Below, one piece after another: positions 34,184 to 42,154 of a stretch of 64,000 bases of DNA. The translations under genes and the position numbers were made by a program. The notes below the pieces were generated by a model that ran no database searches, had not been told where the DNA came from, and saw nothing but the letters and a program-made list of their open reading frames with translations. Position 1 is the first letter of the stretch; each line of letters starts with the position of its first letter. The stretch covers positions 1 through 64,000 of the forward strand of contig NZ_BMUL01000012.1 of NCBI RefSeq assembly GCF_014650175.1, in the 5' to 3' direction. Source of the DNA: Streptomyces termitum. GTDB taxonomy: Bacteria; Actinomycetota; Actinomycetes; Streptomycetales; Streptomycetaceae.

Positions 34184-35202
34184 CAGCCGCGCACCTCGCG
34201 CAGGTCCAGGCCGATGTCGAGGATCGGCGAGGAGTGCGTGAGGCCGCCGACCGCCAGGTAGTCCACGCCGGTCGCCGCGTACGCCGCCGCGTTCTCCAGG
34301 GTGAGCCGGCCCGAGGACTCCAGGACCGCGCGGCCGGCGACCAGGGCCACCGCCTCCTCGGTCTCGTCCGGGGTGAAGTTGTCCAGCAGGATCAGGTCGG
34401 CGCCCGCGTCCAGCACCTCGCGGACCTGGTGCATGGTGTCGACCTCGACCTCGATCGGCACCTCGGGGAACGCCTCGCGGACGGCCCGGAACGCCTCGGC
34501 GACGCCGCCGGCGGCCACCACGTGGTTGTCCTTCACCAGGGCCGCGTCCGACAGCGACATCCGGTGGTTGACGCCGCCGCCGCAGCGGACCGCGTACTTC
34601 TCCAGGGCGCGCAGCCCCGGCGTCGTCTTGCGGGTGTCGCGGACCTTGGCCTTCGTGCCCTCCAGGGCGTCGGCCCACGCGCGCGTGGCGGTGGCGATGC
34701 CGGAGAGGCGGCACAGGATGTTCAGCGCGCTGCGCTCGCCGGTGAGCAGGTCGCGGGTCCGGGCGGTGACGCTGAGCAGCAGGTCGCCGGGGGCGACGCG
34801 CTCGCCGTCCTCGCGGTGCCGCTCGACCTCGAACTCCTCGGAGCAGACCAGCGACAGGACCGCCTCCGCCACCCGCAGGCCGGAGACCACGCCGGCCTCG
34901 CGGGCCACGAAGTCGGCGGTCGCGACGGCGTCCTCGGGGACGGTCGCCACGGTCGTCACGTCCACGCCGCCGTCGAGGTCCTCGACGAGCGCCAGGTGGG
35001 CGATGTCCTCGACCTGGACGGGGTCGAGACCGGCGTCGGCGAGAAGCTGGGCGAGCGCCGGGTCCAGCCCGCACTCGTACTCCTCCTCGCCGCCGCAGCC
35101 GCAGCCGTCGCCGCAGCCGCCGGTCTCCCCGGCCTCGACGGAGCTGATCTGGATGAGAGGGACGTCCACGGGCTCGGGACGGGCTTCCTCGGGCGTGCTC
35201 AC
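34183..35202 (-). CDS. nadC: Carboxylating nicotinate-nucleotide diphosphorylase
   Basis: 339 residues (EC 2.4.2.19). It converts quinolinate and PRPP to nicotinate mononucleotide. Core motifs are KVRDTRKTTPGLRALEKYAVRCGGGVNHR and ALVKDNHV, with the barrel end VDYLAVGGLTHSSPILDIGLDL. Unlike most NadC (about 280-300 residues) it carries an N-terminal extension with a Cys cluster, ETGGCGDGCGCGGEEEYECG (C-x3-C-x-C and a fourth Cys), a possible metal or redox site. The GTG start overlaps the nadB stop (GTGA), and its own stop overlaps coaX. Confidence 0.95.
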   Translation of the reverse strand: MSTPEEARPEPVDVPLIQISSVEAGETGGCGDGCGCGGEEEYECGLDPALAQLLADAGLDPVQVEDIAHLALVEDLDGGVDVTTVATVPEDAVATADFVAREAGVVSGLRVAEAVLSLVCSEEFEVERHREDGERVAPGDLLLSVTARTRDLLTGERSALNILCRLSGIATATRAWADALEGTKAKVRDTRKTTPGLRALEKYAVRCGGGVNHRMSLSDAALVKDNHVVAAGGVAEAFRAVREAFPEVPIEVEVDTMHQVREVLDAGADLILLDNFTPDETEEAVALVAGRAVLESSGRLTLENAAAYAATGVDYLAVGGLTHSSPILDIGLDLREVRG

Positions 35203-36890
35203 GACTGCTGCTCCCTGGCTGCTTCGGGGGTGACGGGCGGAAAGTCGGCGGTCCGGGTGGTGCGCACCACCGGGTGGCGGTCGGGCGTCAGGCGGACGAC
35301 CAGGTGGCGGCACCACCGCTCGTCGTCCCGGTCGGGACGGTCCTCGCGCCAGTGGCAGCCCCGCGTCTCCTCGCGCTCCAGGGCCGCCGCGGCGAGGACC
35401 CGGGCCACGCACAGCAGGTTGGTGGTCTCCCAGGAGTCCACGCCCGGCTCGGCGGCCTTGCCGTCCTCCTCGGCGTCCTGCCGGAGCGCTTCGAGGGCGT
35501 CGGCGGCGTCGGTCAGCCCGGCGGCCGACCGGAGCACGCCCGCGCCCTGGGTCATGATCCGCTGGATCTCGCGGCGGACCTCGGGGGCGAGGAGGGTGAG
35601 CACCGTGCCCGCGGGCTCGGTGCGCGGCACGCCCTCGCGGTGCGGGCCGTGCTCGGCGATGTCCGCGGCGATCCGCTCCGCGAAGACCAGGCCCTCCAGG
35701 AGGGAGTTCGAGGCGAGCCGGTTGGCGCCGTGCACGCCCGTGCAGGCCACCTCCCCGCACGCGTACAGGCCGGGGACGGTGGTGCGGCCGTTCAGGTCGG
35801 TGCGGACGCCGCCGGAGGCGTGGTGGGCGGCCGGGGAGATCGGGATCGGCTCGGTGACCGGGTCGATGCCGTGCGCCCGGCAGGCGGCCAGGATCGTCGG
35901 GAAGCGGTGCTCCCACATGGCGGCGCCGAAGTGCCGGGCGTCGAGGTACATGTGCGCGGCGCCCTGCTCCCGCATGCGGCGGGTGATCGCCTTGGCGACG
36001 ACGTCCCGGGGCGCCAGTTCGGCCAGCTCGTGCTGCCCGACCATGAAGCGGACGCCGTCGGCGTCGACCAGGTGGGCGCCCTCGCCGCGGACCGCCTCGG
36101 AGACCAGCGGCTGCTGGCCCTCGGCACCCGCCCCGAGGAAGAGGACCGTCGGGTGGAACTGGACGAACTCCAGGTCGGAGACCTCGGCGCCGGCGCGCAG
36201 CGCGAGGGCGACGCCGTCGCCGGTGGCGACCGGCGGGTTGGTGGTGGCGGAGAAGACCTGGCCCATGCCGCCGGTGGCGAGGACCACGGCGGGGGCGCGG
36301 ACGGCGCCGACGCCGTCGTGCTGGCCCTCGCCCATGACGTGCAGGGTGACGCCCGCCGTGCGGCCCTCGGCGTCCTTCAGGAGGTCGAGGACGAGGGCGT
36401 GCTCGATGGTGCGCACGCCCTGCTCCCTGATGGCCTCGACCAGGGCGCGGGAGATCTCCGCGCCGGTGGCGTCGCCGCCGGCGTGCGCGATCCGGCGGCG
36501 GTGGTGGCCGCCCTCCCGGGTGAGGGCGATCTCGCCGTCGTCGGCGAGGTCGAAGGAGGCGCCGGTGGCGATGAGGCGGCGGACCGCGTCGGGGCCCTCG
36601 GTGACGAGGAGGCGGACGGCCGGCTCGTCGCAGAGCCCGGCCCCGGCGACGAGGGTGTCGTCCAGGTGCTGGCCGGGGGTGTCGCCCTCGCCGAGGGCGG
36701 CGGCGACGCCGCCCTGGGCCCAGCGGGTGGAGCCGTCGTCGAGGTTGGCCTTGGTGACGACGACGGTGCGCAGTCCGGCGGCGGTGCAGCGCAGGGCGGC
36801 GGTCAGTCCGGCGACGCCGGAGCCGACCACGACGACGTCGGCGTCGATGGCCCAGCCCGGCGCGGGGGCGTGCAGCCGTATTCCGGTCAC
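35199..36890 (-). CDS. nadB: L-aspartate oxidase
   Basis: 563 residues (EC 1.4.3.16). The FAD-dependent enzyme oxidises L-aspartate to iminoaspartate for NAD synthesis. The dinucleotide-binding motif is VVVVGSGVAGLTAALRC, then KANLDDGSTRWAQGGVAAA, GGHHRRRIAHAGGDATGAEI, and the C-terminal FAD block GLYACGEVACTGVHGANRLASNSLLEGLVF. The helical C-terminal domain is complete. The GTG start overlaps the panC stop, and the TGA overlaps the nadC start. nadA (quinolinate synthase), the third de novo enzyme, is not in this window. Confidence 0.96.
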   Translation of the reverse strand: MTGIRLHAPAPGWAIDADVVVVGSGVAGLTAALRCTAAGLRTVVVTKANLDDGSTRWAQGGVAAALGEGDTPGQHLDDTLVAGAGLCDEPAVRLLVTEGPDAVRRLIATGASFDLADDGEIALTREGGHHRRRIAHAGGDATGAEISRALVEAIREQGVRTIEHALVLDLLKDAEGRTAGVTLHVMGEGQHDGVGAVRAPAVVLATGGMGQVFSATTNPPVATGDGVALALRAGAEVSDLEFVQFHPTVLFLGAGAEGQQPLVSEAVRGEGAHLVDADGVRFMVGQHELAELAPRDVVAKAITRRMREQGAAHMYLDARHFGAAMWEHRFPTILAACRAHGIDPVTEPIPISPAAHHASGGVRTDLNGRTTVPGLYACGEVACTGVHGANRLASNSLLEGLVFAERIAADIAEHGPHREGVPRTEPAGTVLTLLAPEVRREIQRIMTQGAGVLRSAAGLTDAADALEALRQDAEEDGKAAEPGVDSWETTNLLCVARVLAAAALEREETRGCHWREDRPDRDDERWCRHLVVRLTPDRHPVVRTTRTADFPPVTPEAAREQQS

Positions 36891-37966
36891 TTGGCGGCTC
36901 CCTGGGGGGTGCCTTCGGGGTCTCCGAAGGTCAGCGGGATGTTGTCGATCAGACGGGTGGTGCCCACGCGGGCGGCGACCGCGAGGATCGCCTCGCCCCG
37001 GTGGGCGTCGCCGGCCTCGGTGAAGTCGGCCGGGTCAACCAGGGCGAGGTAGTCCAGGACGAGGGGCGGTTCGGCGGCGGCGGCCTCCTCGAGGACCGCG
37101 CGGGCGGCGGCCCGGACGGCTCCGGCGGCGCCGCCCTCGGCGGCCTGGGCGACCGCGTGGACGTCGGCGGCGGCGCGGGCCTCGCCCAGCCGGGTCAGCG
37201 CCTCGGCGCGCTGTCCGGCCCGGCCCTGCGCGCCGGGCAGCGCGTCGGCACGCGCGCGCAGCGCCTCCTGGGCGGCGAGCCGGTCGCGGCCGGCGAAGAG
37301 GGCGCGGGAGAGGGCGAGCGCGGTGCGGCGCTCCTCGGCCGACAGGTAGCGGTTGCGGCTCGACAGGGCGAGGCCGTCGGTCTCGCGGACGGTGGGCACC
37401 CCGACGATCTCGACGGGGAAGTTCAGGTCCTGCGCCATGCGGCGGATGACGGCGAGCTGCTGGGCGTCCTTCTGGCCGAAGAAGGCCAGGTCGGGCTGGG
37501 TGAGGTGGAGCAGTTTGGCGACGACGGTGAGGACGCCGTCGAAGTGGCCGGGGCGGGAGGCGCCCTCCAGGAGCCCGCCCATGGGTCCGGCGGTGATCCG
37601 CACCTGGGGCTGTCCGCCGGGGTAGACCTCGTCGGCGGCGGGGGCGAAGACGATGCCGGCGCCCGCCTCGGAGGCGAGTTCCAGGTCGGCCTTCAGGGTG
37701 CGGGGGTAGCGGTCGAGGTCCTCGCCGGCGCCGAACTGGAGCGGGTTGACGAAGACGGTGACGATGACGGTGCCGTCCGGTCCGACGCGCTCGCGGGCGG
37801 CGCGGACGAGGGTGGCGTGGCCCTCGTGGAGGGCGCCCATGGTCATGACGACGGCGGTGGCGCCGGGGGCGGCTGCGCCGCGCACGCGCGCGTGGCGCAG
37901 CTCCGCGACGGTGGAGGCGAGCTCCGCCGGCACGGGGTGCCCGGGGGTGTGCGGGGCGGGGCTCAT
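36887..37966 (-). CDS. panC: Pantothenate synthetase
   Basis: 359 residues (EC 6.3.2.1). It joins pantoate and beta-alanine with ATP. Motifs are MTMGALHEGHATLV (HIGH-like), VFVNPLQFGAGEDLDRYPR, LLHLTQPDLAFFGQKDAQQLAVIRRM and ETDGLALSSRNRYLS. It is longer than the usual 280-310 because of an Ala/Arg-rich insertion at about 220-310. The ATG overlaps the stop of the DUF2520 gene (ATGA) and the stop overlaps nadB (GTGA). Product use continues at coaX, the last gene of the operon. Confidence 0.96.
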   Translation of the reverse strand: MSPAPHTPGHPVPAELASTVAELRHARVRGAAAPGATAVVMTMGALHEGHATLVRAARERVGPDGTVIVTVFVNPLQFGAGEDLDRYPRTLKADLELASEAGAGIVFAPAADEVYPGGQPQVRITAGPMGGLLEGASRPGHFDGVLTVVAKLLHLTQPDLAFFGQKDAQQLAVIRRMAQDLNFPVEIVGVPTVRETDGLALSSRNRYLSAEERRTALALSRALFAGRDRLAAQEALRARADALPGAQGRAGQRAEALTRLGEARAAADVHAVAQAAEGGAAGAVRAAARAVLEEAAAAEPPLVLDYLALVDPADFTEAGDAHRGEAILAVAARVGTTRLIDNIPLTFGDPEGTPQGAAK

Positions 37967-38925
37967 CGGTCGTCTCCTCGCGGCCCGTCGGCGGGGCCGG
38001 TGGTGTCGGTGTCGGGGGCGTCGCCGGCGAGGACGCCCAGCAGGTCCTGGGCCAGTTCGGGCCGGAGCAGGCCGTGCGCGAGGGCCCGGTCGGCGGTGGT
38101 GCGGGCCATCGCCAGGTAGCCGGCGACGGTGCCGGGGGCGTGCTTGCGCAGTTCGGCCACGTGGGCGGCGACGGTGCCGGCGTCGCCCCGGGCGACGGGG
38201 CCGGTGAGGGCGGCGTCGCCGGAGCGCAGGGCGTTGTCGAGGGCGGCGCCGAGGAGCGGGCCGAGCATCCGGTCGGGGGCGGTCACGCCGGCCGTGCGGA
38301 GCAGTTCCATCGACTGGGCGACCAGGGTGACCAGGTGGTTCGCGCCGAGGGCGAGGGCCGCGTGGTAGAGCGGCCGGGCCTCCTCGGCGATCCACTCGGG
38401 CTCCCCGCCCATCTCGATGACGAGGGCCTCGGCGGCGAGCCGCAGCTCCTCGGGGGCGGTCACCCCGAAGGAGCAGCCGGCCAGCCGCTGGACGTCGACG
38501 GCGGTGCCGGTGAAGGTCATGGCGGGGTGGAGGGCCAGCGGGAGGGCGCCGGCGCGGCGGGCCGGGTCCAGGACCCGGGCCCCGTACCGCCCGGAGGTGT
38601 GGACGATCAGCTGGCCGGGGCGGACGGCGCCGGTGCCGGCGAGTCCTTCGACGAGGCCGGGCAGGGCGTCGTCGGGGACGGTGAGCAGGACGAGGTCGGC
38701 GAGGGCGAGCACGCGCGCGGGCTCGACCACCGGGACGTCCGGCAGCAGGGCGGCGGCCCGGCGGCGGGAGGCGTCGGAGACGGCGGAGACGGCGACGGGG
38801 CGGTGTCCGGCGAGGCGGAGGGAGGCGGCGAGCGCGGGGCCGACGCGGCCGGCGCCGACGACTCCGACGGTGAGCCGGGCGGGTCGGTCCTCGGCCCGGG
38901 GTTCTGGCGCTGCGGGTGCGTTCAC
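37963..38925 (-). CDS. Rossmann-fold, DUF2520-domain protein
   Basis: 320 residues. An N-terminal NAD(P)-binding Rossmann fold (LTVGVVGAGRVGPALAASLRLAGHRP, GxGxxG) is followed by a C-terminal DUF2520 helical domain (LYHAALALGANHLVTLVAQSMELLRTAGV, VARGDAGTVAAHV). The arrangement resembles 6-phosphogluconate and ketopantoate reductases. As the first gene before panC, a role as ketopantoate reductase or in regulating pantothenate supply is an attractive inference, not shown. The GTG start at 38925 follows GGAAGG at 10 nt. Confidence 0.88.
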   Translation of the reverse strand: MNAPAAPEPRAEDRPARLTVGVVGAGRVGPALAASLRLAGHRPVAVSAVSDASRRRAAALLPDVPVVEPARVLALADLVLLTVPDDALPGLVEGLAGTGAVRPGQLIVHTSGRYGARVLDPARRAGALPLALHPAMTFTGTAVDVQRLAGCSFGVTAPEELRLAAEALVIEMGGEPEWIAEEARPLYHAALALGANHLVTLVAQSMELLRTAGVTAPDRMLGPLLGAALDNALRSGDAALTGPVARGDAGTVAAHVAELRKHAPGTVAGYLAMARTTADRALAHGLLRPELAQDLLGVLAGDAPDTDTTGPADGPRGDDR

Positions 38926-39050
38926 GGTGGGTACGGCCTTCCGTTCCAGTCCTCGGCGGGTACCGGACGATTTCTGGTCATGCTACGCCAGCGTTTCGTG
39001 CCCCTCCCGGGCTGTCCACAGGCCGCGGGCGACGGTGTGATGATCGGTGC

Positions 39051-40247
39051 ATGGATGTGGACGACGTGGTGGACGGGACGGCCGGGGAAGCTCTCGGAGA
39101 GGTGGACGAGGAGGCCGCGCGGCGGCACCGGGCGCGGGTGTGGGGCGGTGCCGCCCGCTCCCTGTGGAGCCCGTCCGCGGAGGGCTCGGTCGGGGAGCTG
39201 CTGGCCGGGCTGGCGCGGTGGGCCGGGGAGGCGGGCCTCGGCGGCGAGCTGCCCGACGTGTACGGCGGCGGCCTGGTGGAGGTCCTGGAGGAGCGGGTGG
39301 CCCGGGAGCTGGGCATGCCCGCGGCCGTCTTCTTCCCCACCGGCACGATGGCCCAGCAGGTGGCGCTGCGGTGCTGGGCGGCGCGGACCGGGAACCCGGT
39401 CGTCGCGCTGCACCCGCTCGCCCATCCGGAGGTCCACGAGGGCGGGGCCCTGGGGGCCGTGTCGGGGCTGCGGACGACGCACCCGACGGACGCGCCCCGG
39501 CTGCCGTCGGCCGAGGAGGTGCGGGACCATCCGGAGCCGTTCGGGACGCTGATGCTGGAGCTGCCGCTGCGGGACGCCGGTTTCGTGCTGCCCTCCTGGG
39601 AGGAGCTGGCCGGGGCGGTCGGGGCGGCCCGGGAGCGGGACGCCGCGGTGCACTTCGACGGCGCCCGGCTGTGGGAGGCCGCCGCCTGGTTCGGCCGGCC
39701 GCTCGCGGAGGTCGCCGGGCTCGCGGACAGCGTCTACGTGTCGTTCTACAAGTCCCTCGACGGCCTGTCGGGGGCGGTGCTGGCCGGGCCCGAGGAGCTC
39801 GTGGCCGAGGCCCGGGTGTGGCTGCACCGGTACGGGGGGCGGGTCTTCCAGCAGTACCCGGCGGTGCTCGCCGCGCTGCGCGGCCTGGACGTCGAGCTGC
39901 CCCGGCTGCCCGCGTACGCGGCGCACGCGCGCGTGGTCGCCGGGGCGCTGCGGGAGGCGCTGGCCGGGGAGGGCGGGCCGGGCTGGTTCCGGGTCCACCC
40001 GGAGGAGCCGCACACCCACCAGTTCCAGGTGTGGCTGCCGTACGCCCCGGAGGTCCTGACGGCGGCCTCCCTGGCCCTGACCGAGCGGACCGGGACCTGT
40101 CTGTTCCGCCGCTGGTCGGCCCCGGGCGCGGGCGGCCCGCCGGGGGTCGCGGTGACCGAGGTGACGGTGGCGGCGCCGGGCCTGGAGTGGGCCGCGGACG
40201 ACGTCCGGACCGCGGTACGGGACTTCCTGGGGCTCGTCGGCGGCTGA
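39051..40247 (+). CDS. PLP-dependent beta-eliminating lyase / threonine aldolase family
   Basis: 398 residues from ATG 39051. The fold type I PLP domain is shown by LPDVYGGGLVEVLEERVARELGMPAAVFFPTGTMAQQVALRCWAAR, AVHFDGARLWEAAAWFG and the PLP lysine in VSFYKSLDGLSGAVLAG. Family members cleave threonine or allo-threonine to glycine and acetaldehyde, or eliminate from other beta-hydroxy amino acids. The exact substrate is uncertain. It is divergent from the pan-nad operon (125 bp gap). A long perfect inverted repeat follows its stop. Confidence 0.87.
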   Translation: MDVDDVVDGTAGEALGEVDEEAARRHRARVWGGAARSLWSPSAEGSVGELLAGLARWAGEAGLGGELPDVYGGGLVEVLEERVARELGMPAAVFFPTGTMAQQVALRCWAARTGNPVVALHPLAHPEVHEGGALGAVSGLRTTHPTDAPRLPSAEEVRDHPEPFGTLMLELPLRDAGFVLPSWEELAGAVGAARERDAAVHFDGARLWEAAAWFGRPLAEVAGLADSVYVSFYKSLDGLSGAVLAGPEELVAEARVWLHRYGGRVFQQYPAVLAALRGLDVELPRLPAYAAHARVVAGALREALAGEGGPGWFRVHPEEPHTHQFQVWLPYAPEVLTAASLALTERTGTCLFRRWSAPGAGGPPGVAVTEVTVAAPGLEWAADDVRTAVRDFLGLVGG

Positions 40248-40269
40248 GGCGGCGCGGGCGGGCGTCCGG

Positions 40270-40312
40270 GCCGTCGCGCCGATTGACGGCCCCCGTCAAT
40301 CGGCGCGACGGC
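40270..40312. repeat. 20-bp perfect inverted repeat (terminator and/or operator)
   Basis: Arms 40270-40289 and 40293-40312 pair perfectly around loop CCC. It contains TTGACGG-CCC-CCGTCAA (40283-40299), which looks like a palindromic operator and includes a -35-like TTGACG. It lies 22 bp after the lyase stop and 36 bp before the DUF5937 regulator start. It may terminate the lyase mRNA, bind the regulator, or both. Confidence 0.75.
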
Positions 40313-40348
40313 GTCCCGGGGGCGTACCGCACCATGGGGGGCGTGAGC

Positions 40349-41431
40349 GTGACCATCGACATCACCGGCCTGCCGCCCGAGCGGATCCACTTCTCGCCCT
40401 CGCCGCTGGCGGAGCTGGGCGCCGCCCTGCACGCGCTCGCCGAGCCGGCCCACCACCCCCGGCTGCACGCCTGGACGACGACGGTCTCGGCCGGGCTCGA
40501 CCCGTGCCTGGCGGACCGGCTGCACGAGGCCGACTTCATGTGGCGCTCGACCCGCTCCGACCTGCTGCTGCCCGCCGAGCCGCGCGAGACGCTGGCGGAG
40601 GAGCTGGACGACCTGGACCGGATGGACGACGAGGACTTCGTCGGCGCGGCCCTGGAGATCTCGTGCAGCCCCCGGTACGGCGAGGGGGTGCCCTCGCCGC
40701 TGGTGGACGCGGCGAGCCGGCGCCGGACCCTGGACCTGGCGGCGGCGCGCGGCCCCCGGCAGGCGGCCTTCGTGGAGCGGACGCTCGCCGATCCGGCGGC
40801 CACGCGCGCGTGGATCCGCCGTCTCCTGGAGGACTGCGACGAGGCGTTCTTCGCGGACACCTGGCGGCGGGTCCGGGTCCAGCTCGCCGCCGACGCCCGG
40901 CACAAGACGGAGCTGCTGCGCCGCCGGGGCCTGGCCGAGGCGCTCGCCGACGCCTCGCCCGCGCTCGCCCTGGAGGAGGACGGGCCGGCCACCCGGATCA
41001 CGGTGGACAAGCTGACGCACGGCGCGACGGCGGCGGAGGGCCGCCCGGTGGCGTTCCTGCCGACCGCCTTCGGCTGGCCGCACCTGTTCGCCGTGCACGC
41101 GCCGGGCCGGCGGCCGGTGGTGCAGTACCCGGTCTCCGCCCGGGAGGTCGGCGGCGCCGAGCCGGTCGGGACGGTGCGGCTCCGGCTGGAGGCGGTGGCC
41201 CATCCGATGCGGATGCGGCTGTGCCGCAGCCTGGCGCGCGGCACGTACTCGACGAGCGAGCTGGCGGACGCGTACGGCATCACCGCCCCGGAGGTCTCCC
41301 GGCACCTGGCCGTCCTGAAGAGGGCGGGGCTGCTCACCACGCAGCGGCGCGGCCGGTACGTGCTCCACCAGCTCGACGTGTCGGTCGTGGCCCGGCTGGG
41401 CAGCGACTTCCTGGAGTCGGTCCTGCGCTGA
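40349..41431 (+). CDS. DUF5937 / ArsR-type helix-turn-helix regulator
   Basis: 360 residues. The N-terminal 230 residues (VTIDITGLPPERIHFSPSPLAELGAALHALAEPAHHP..) are the uncharacterised DUF5937 part. The C-terminal 80 residues form an ArsR-like winged helix: RLEAVAHPMRMRLCRSLARGTYSTSELADAYGITAPEVSRHLAVLKRAGLLTTQRRGRYVLHQLD. Unlike classic ArsR, the metal-site CVC is absent. GTG 40349 has GGGGGG at 7 nt; ATG 40334 and GTG 40343 are alternatives. The palindrome just upstream suggests autoregulation, which is inferred. It is convergent with a response-regulator gene 9 bp away. Confidence 0.85.
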   Translation: MTIDITGLPPERIHFSPSPLAELGAALHALAEPAHHPRLHAWTTTVSAGLDPCLADRLHEADFMWRSTRSDLLLPAEPRETLAEELDDLDRMDDEDFVGAALEISCSPRYGEGVPSPLVDAASRRRTLDLAAARGPRQAAFVERTLADPAATRAWIRRLLEDCDEAFFADTWRRVRVQLAADARHKTELLRRRGLAEALADASPALALEEDGPATRITVDKLTHGATAAEGRPVAFLPTAFGWPHLFAVHAPGRRPVVQYPVSAREVGGAEPVGTVRLRLEAVAHPMRMRLCRSLARGTYSTSELADAYGITAPEVSRHLAVLKRAGLLTTQRRGRYVLHQLDVSVVARLGSDFLESVLR

Positions 41432-41440
41432 GCGCGCCGG

Positions 41441-42115
41441 TCAGCCCTTCGCGCCGCCCGCGCGGACCAGGCCGGTCTCGTAGGCGAGGACCACGACCTG
41501 GACGCGGTCGCGCAGGCCGAGCTTGGTGAGGATGCGGCCGACGTGGGTCTTCACGGTCGCCTCGGAGAGGACGAGGCGGGCGGCGATCTCGCCGTTGGAC
41601 AGGCCCTGGGCGACGAGCAGCATGACCTCGCGCTCGCGGTCGGTCAGCCGGTCCAGTTCGCGGTGCTCGGGGTCCCGGCCGGAGGAGGGCAGCATCGGGG
41701 AGAAGCGGTCCAGGAGGCGGCGGGTGGTCGAGGGGGCCACCACGGCGTCGCCGCTGTGCACCGAGCGGATCGCGGTGAGCAGCTCGGCGGGCGGCACGTC
41801 CTTGAGCATGAAGCCGCTGGCGCCCGCCTTCAGGCCGGAGAAGGCGTACTCGTCCAGGTCGAAGGTGGTGAGGATGAGCACCTTCGGGGCGTCGGGGGCG
41901 GCACAGATCCGGCGGGTGGCCTCGACGCCGTCGAGGCGGGGCATGCGGACGTCCATGAGGACCACGTCGACCTCGGCGGTGCGCAGCACCTCCAGCGCCT
42001 CCGCGCCGTCGCCCGCCTCGGCCACGACCTCCATGTCCGGCTGGGCGGCCAGCACCATGCGGAAGCCGGTGCGCAGCAGCGCCTGGTCGTCGACGAGCAT
42101 CACGCGGATGGACAT
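41441..42115 (-). CDS. NarL/LuxR-type response regulator
   Basis: 224 residues. The receiver has the acidic pair LVDDQ, phospho-acceptor D55 in LMDVRMPRLDG and the conserved Lys in FMLKDVPP. The LuxR helix-turn-helix is LTDREREVMLLVAQGLSNGEIAARLVLSEATVKTHVGRILTKLGLRDR. Its partner is the histidine kinase immediately upstream on the same strand (39 bp gap). The regulon is unknown. AAGGA lies 5 nt before the ATG. Confidence 0.93.
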   Translation of the reverse strand: MSIRVMLVDDQALLRTGFRMVLAAQPDMEVVAEAGDGAEALEVLRTAEVDVVLMDVRMPRLDGVEATRRICAAPDAPKVLILTTFDLDEYAFSGLKAGASGFMLKDVPPAELLTAIRSVHSGDAVVAPSTTRRLLDRFSPMLPSSGRDPEHRELDRLTDREREVMLLVAQGLSNGEIAARLVLSEATVKTHVGRILTKLGLRDRVQVVVLAYETGLVRAGGAKG

Positions 42116-42154
42116 GGGGTTCCTTCACTGAGGGGGACGGGGCTGCGGGTCCGG

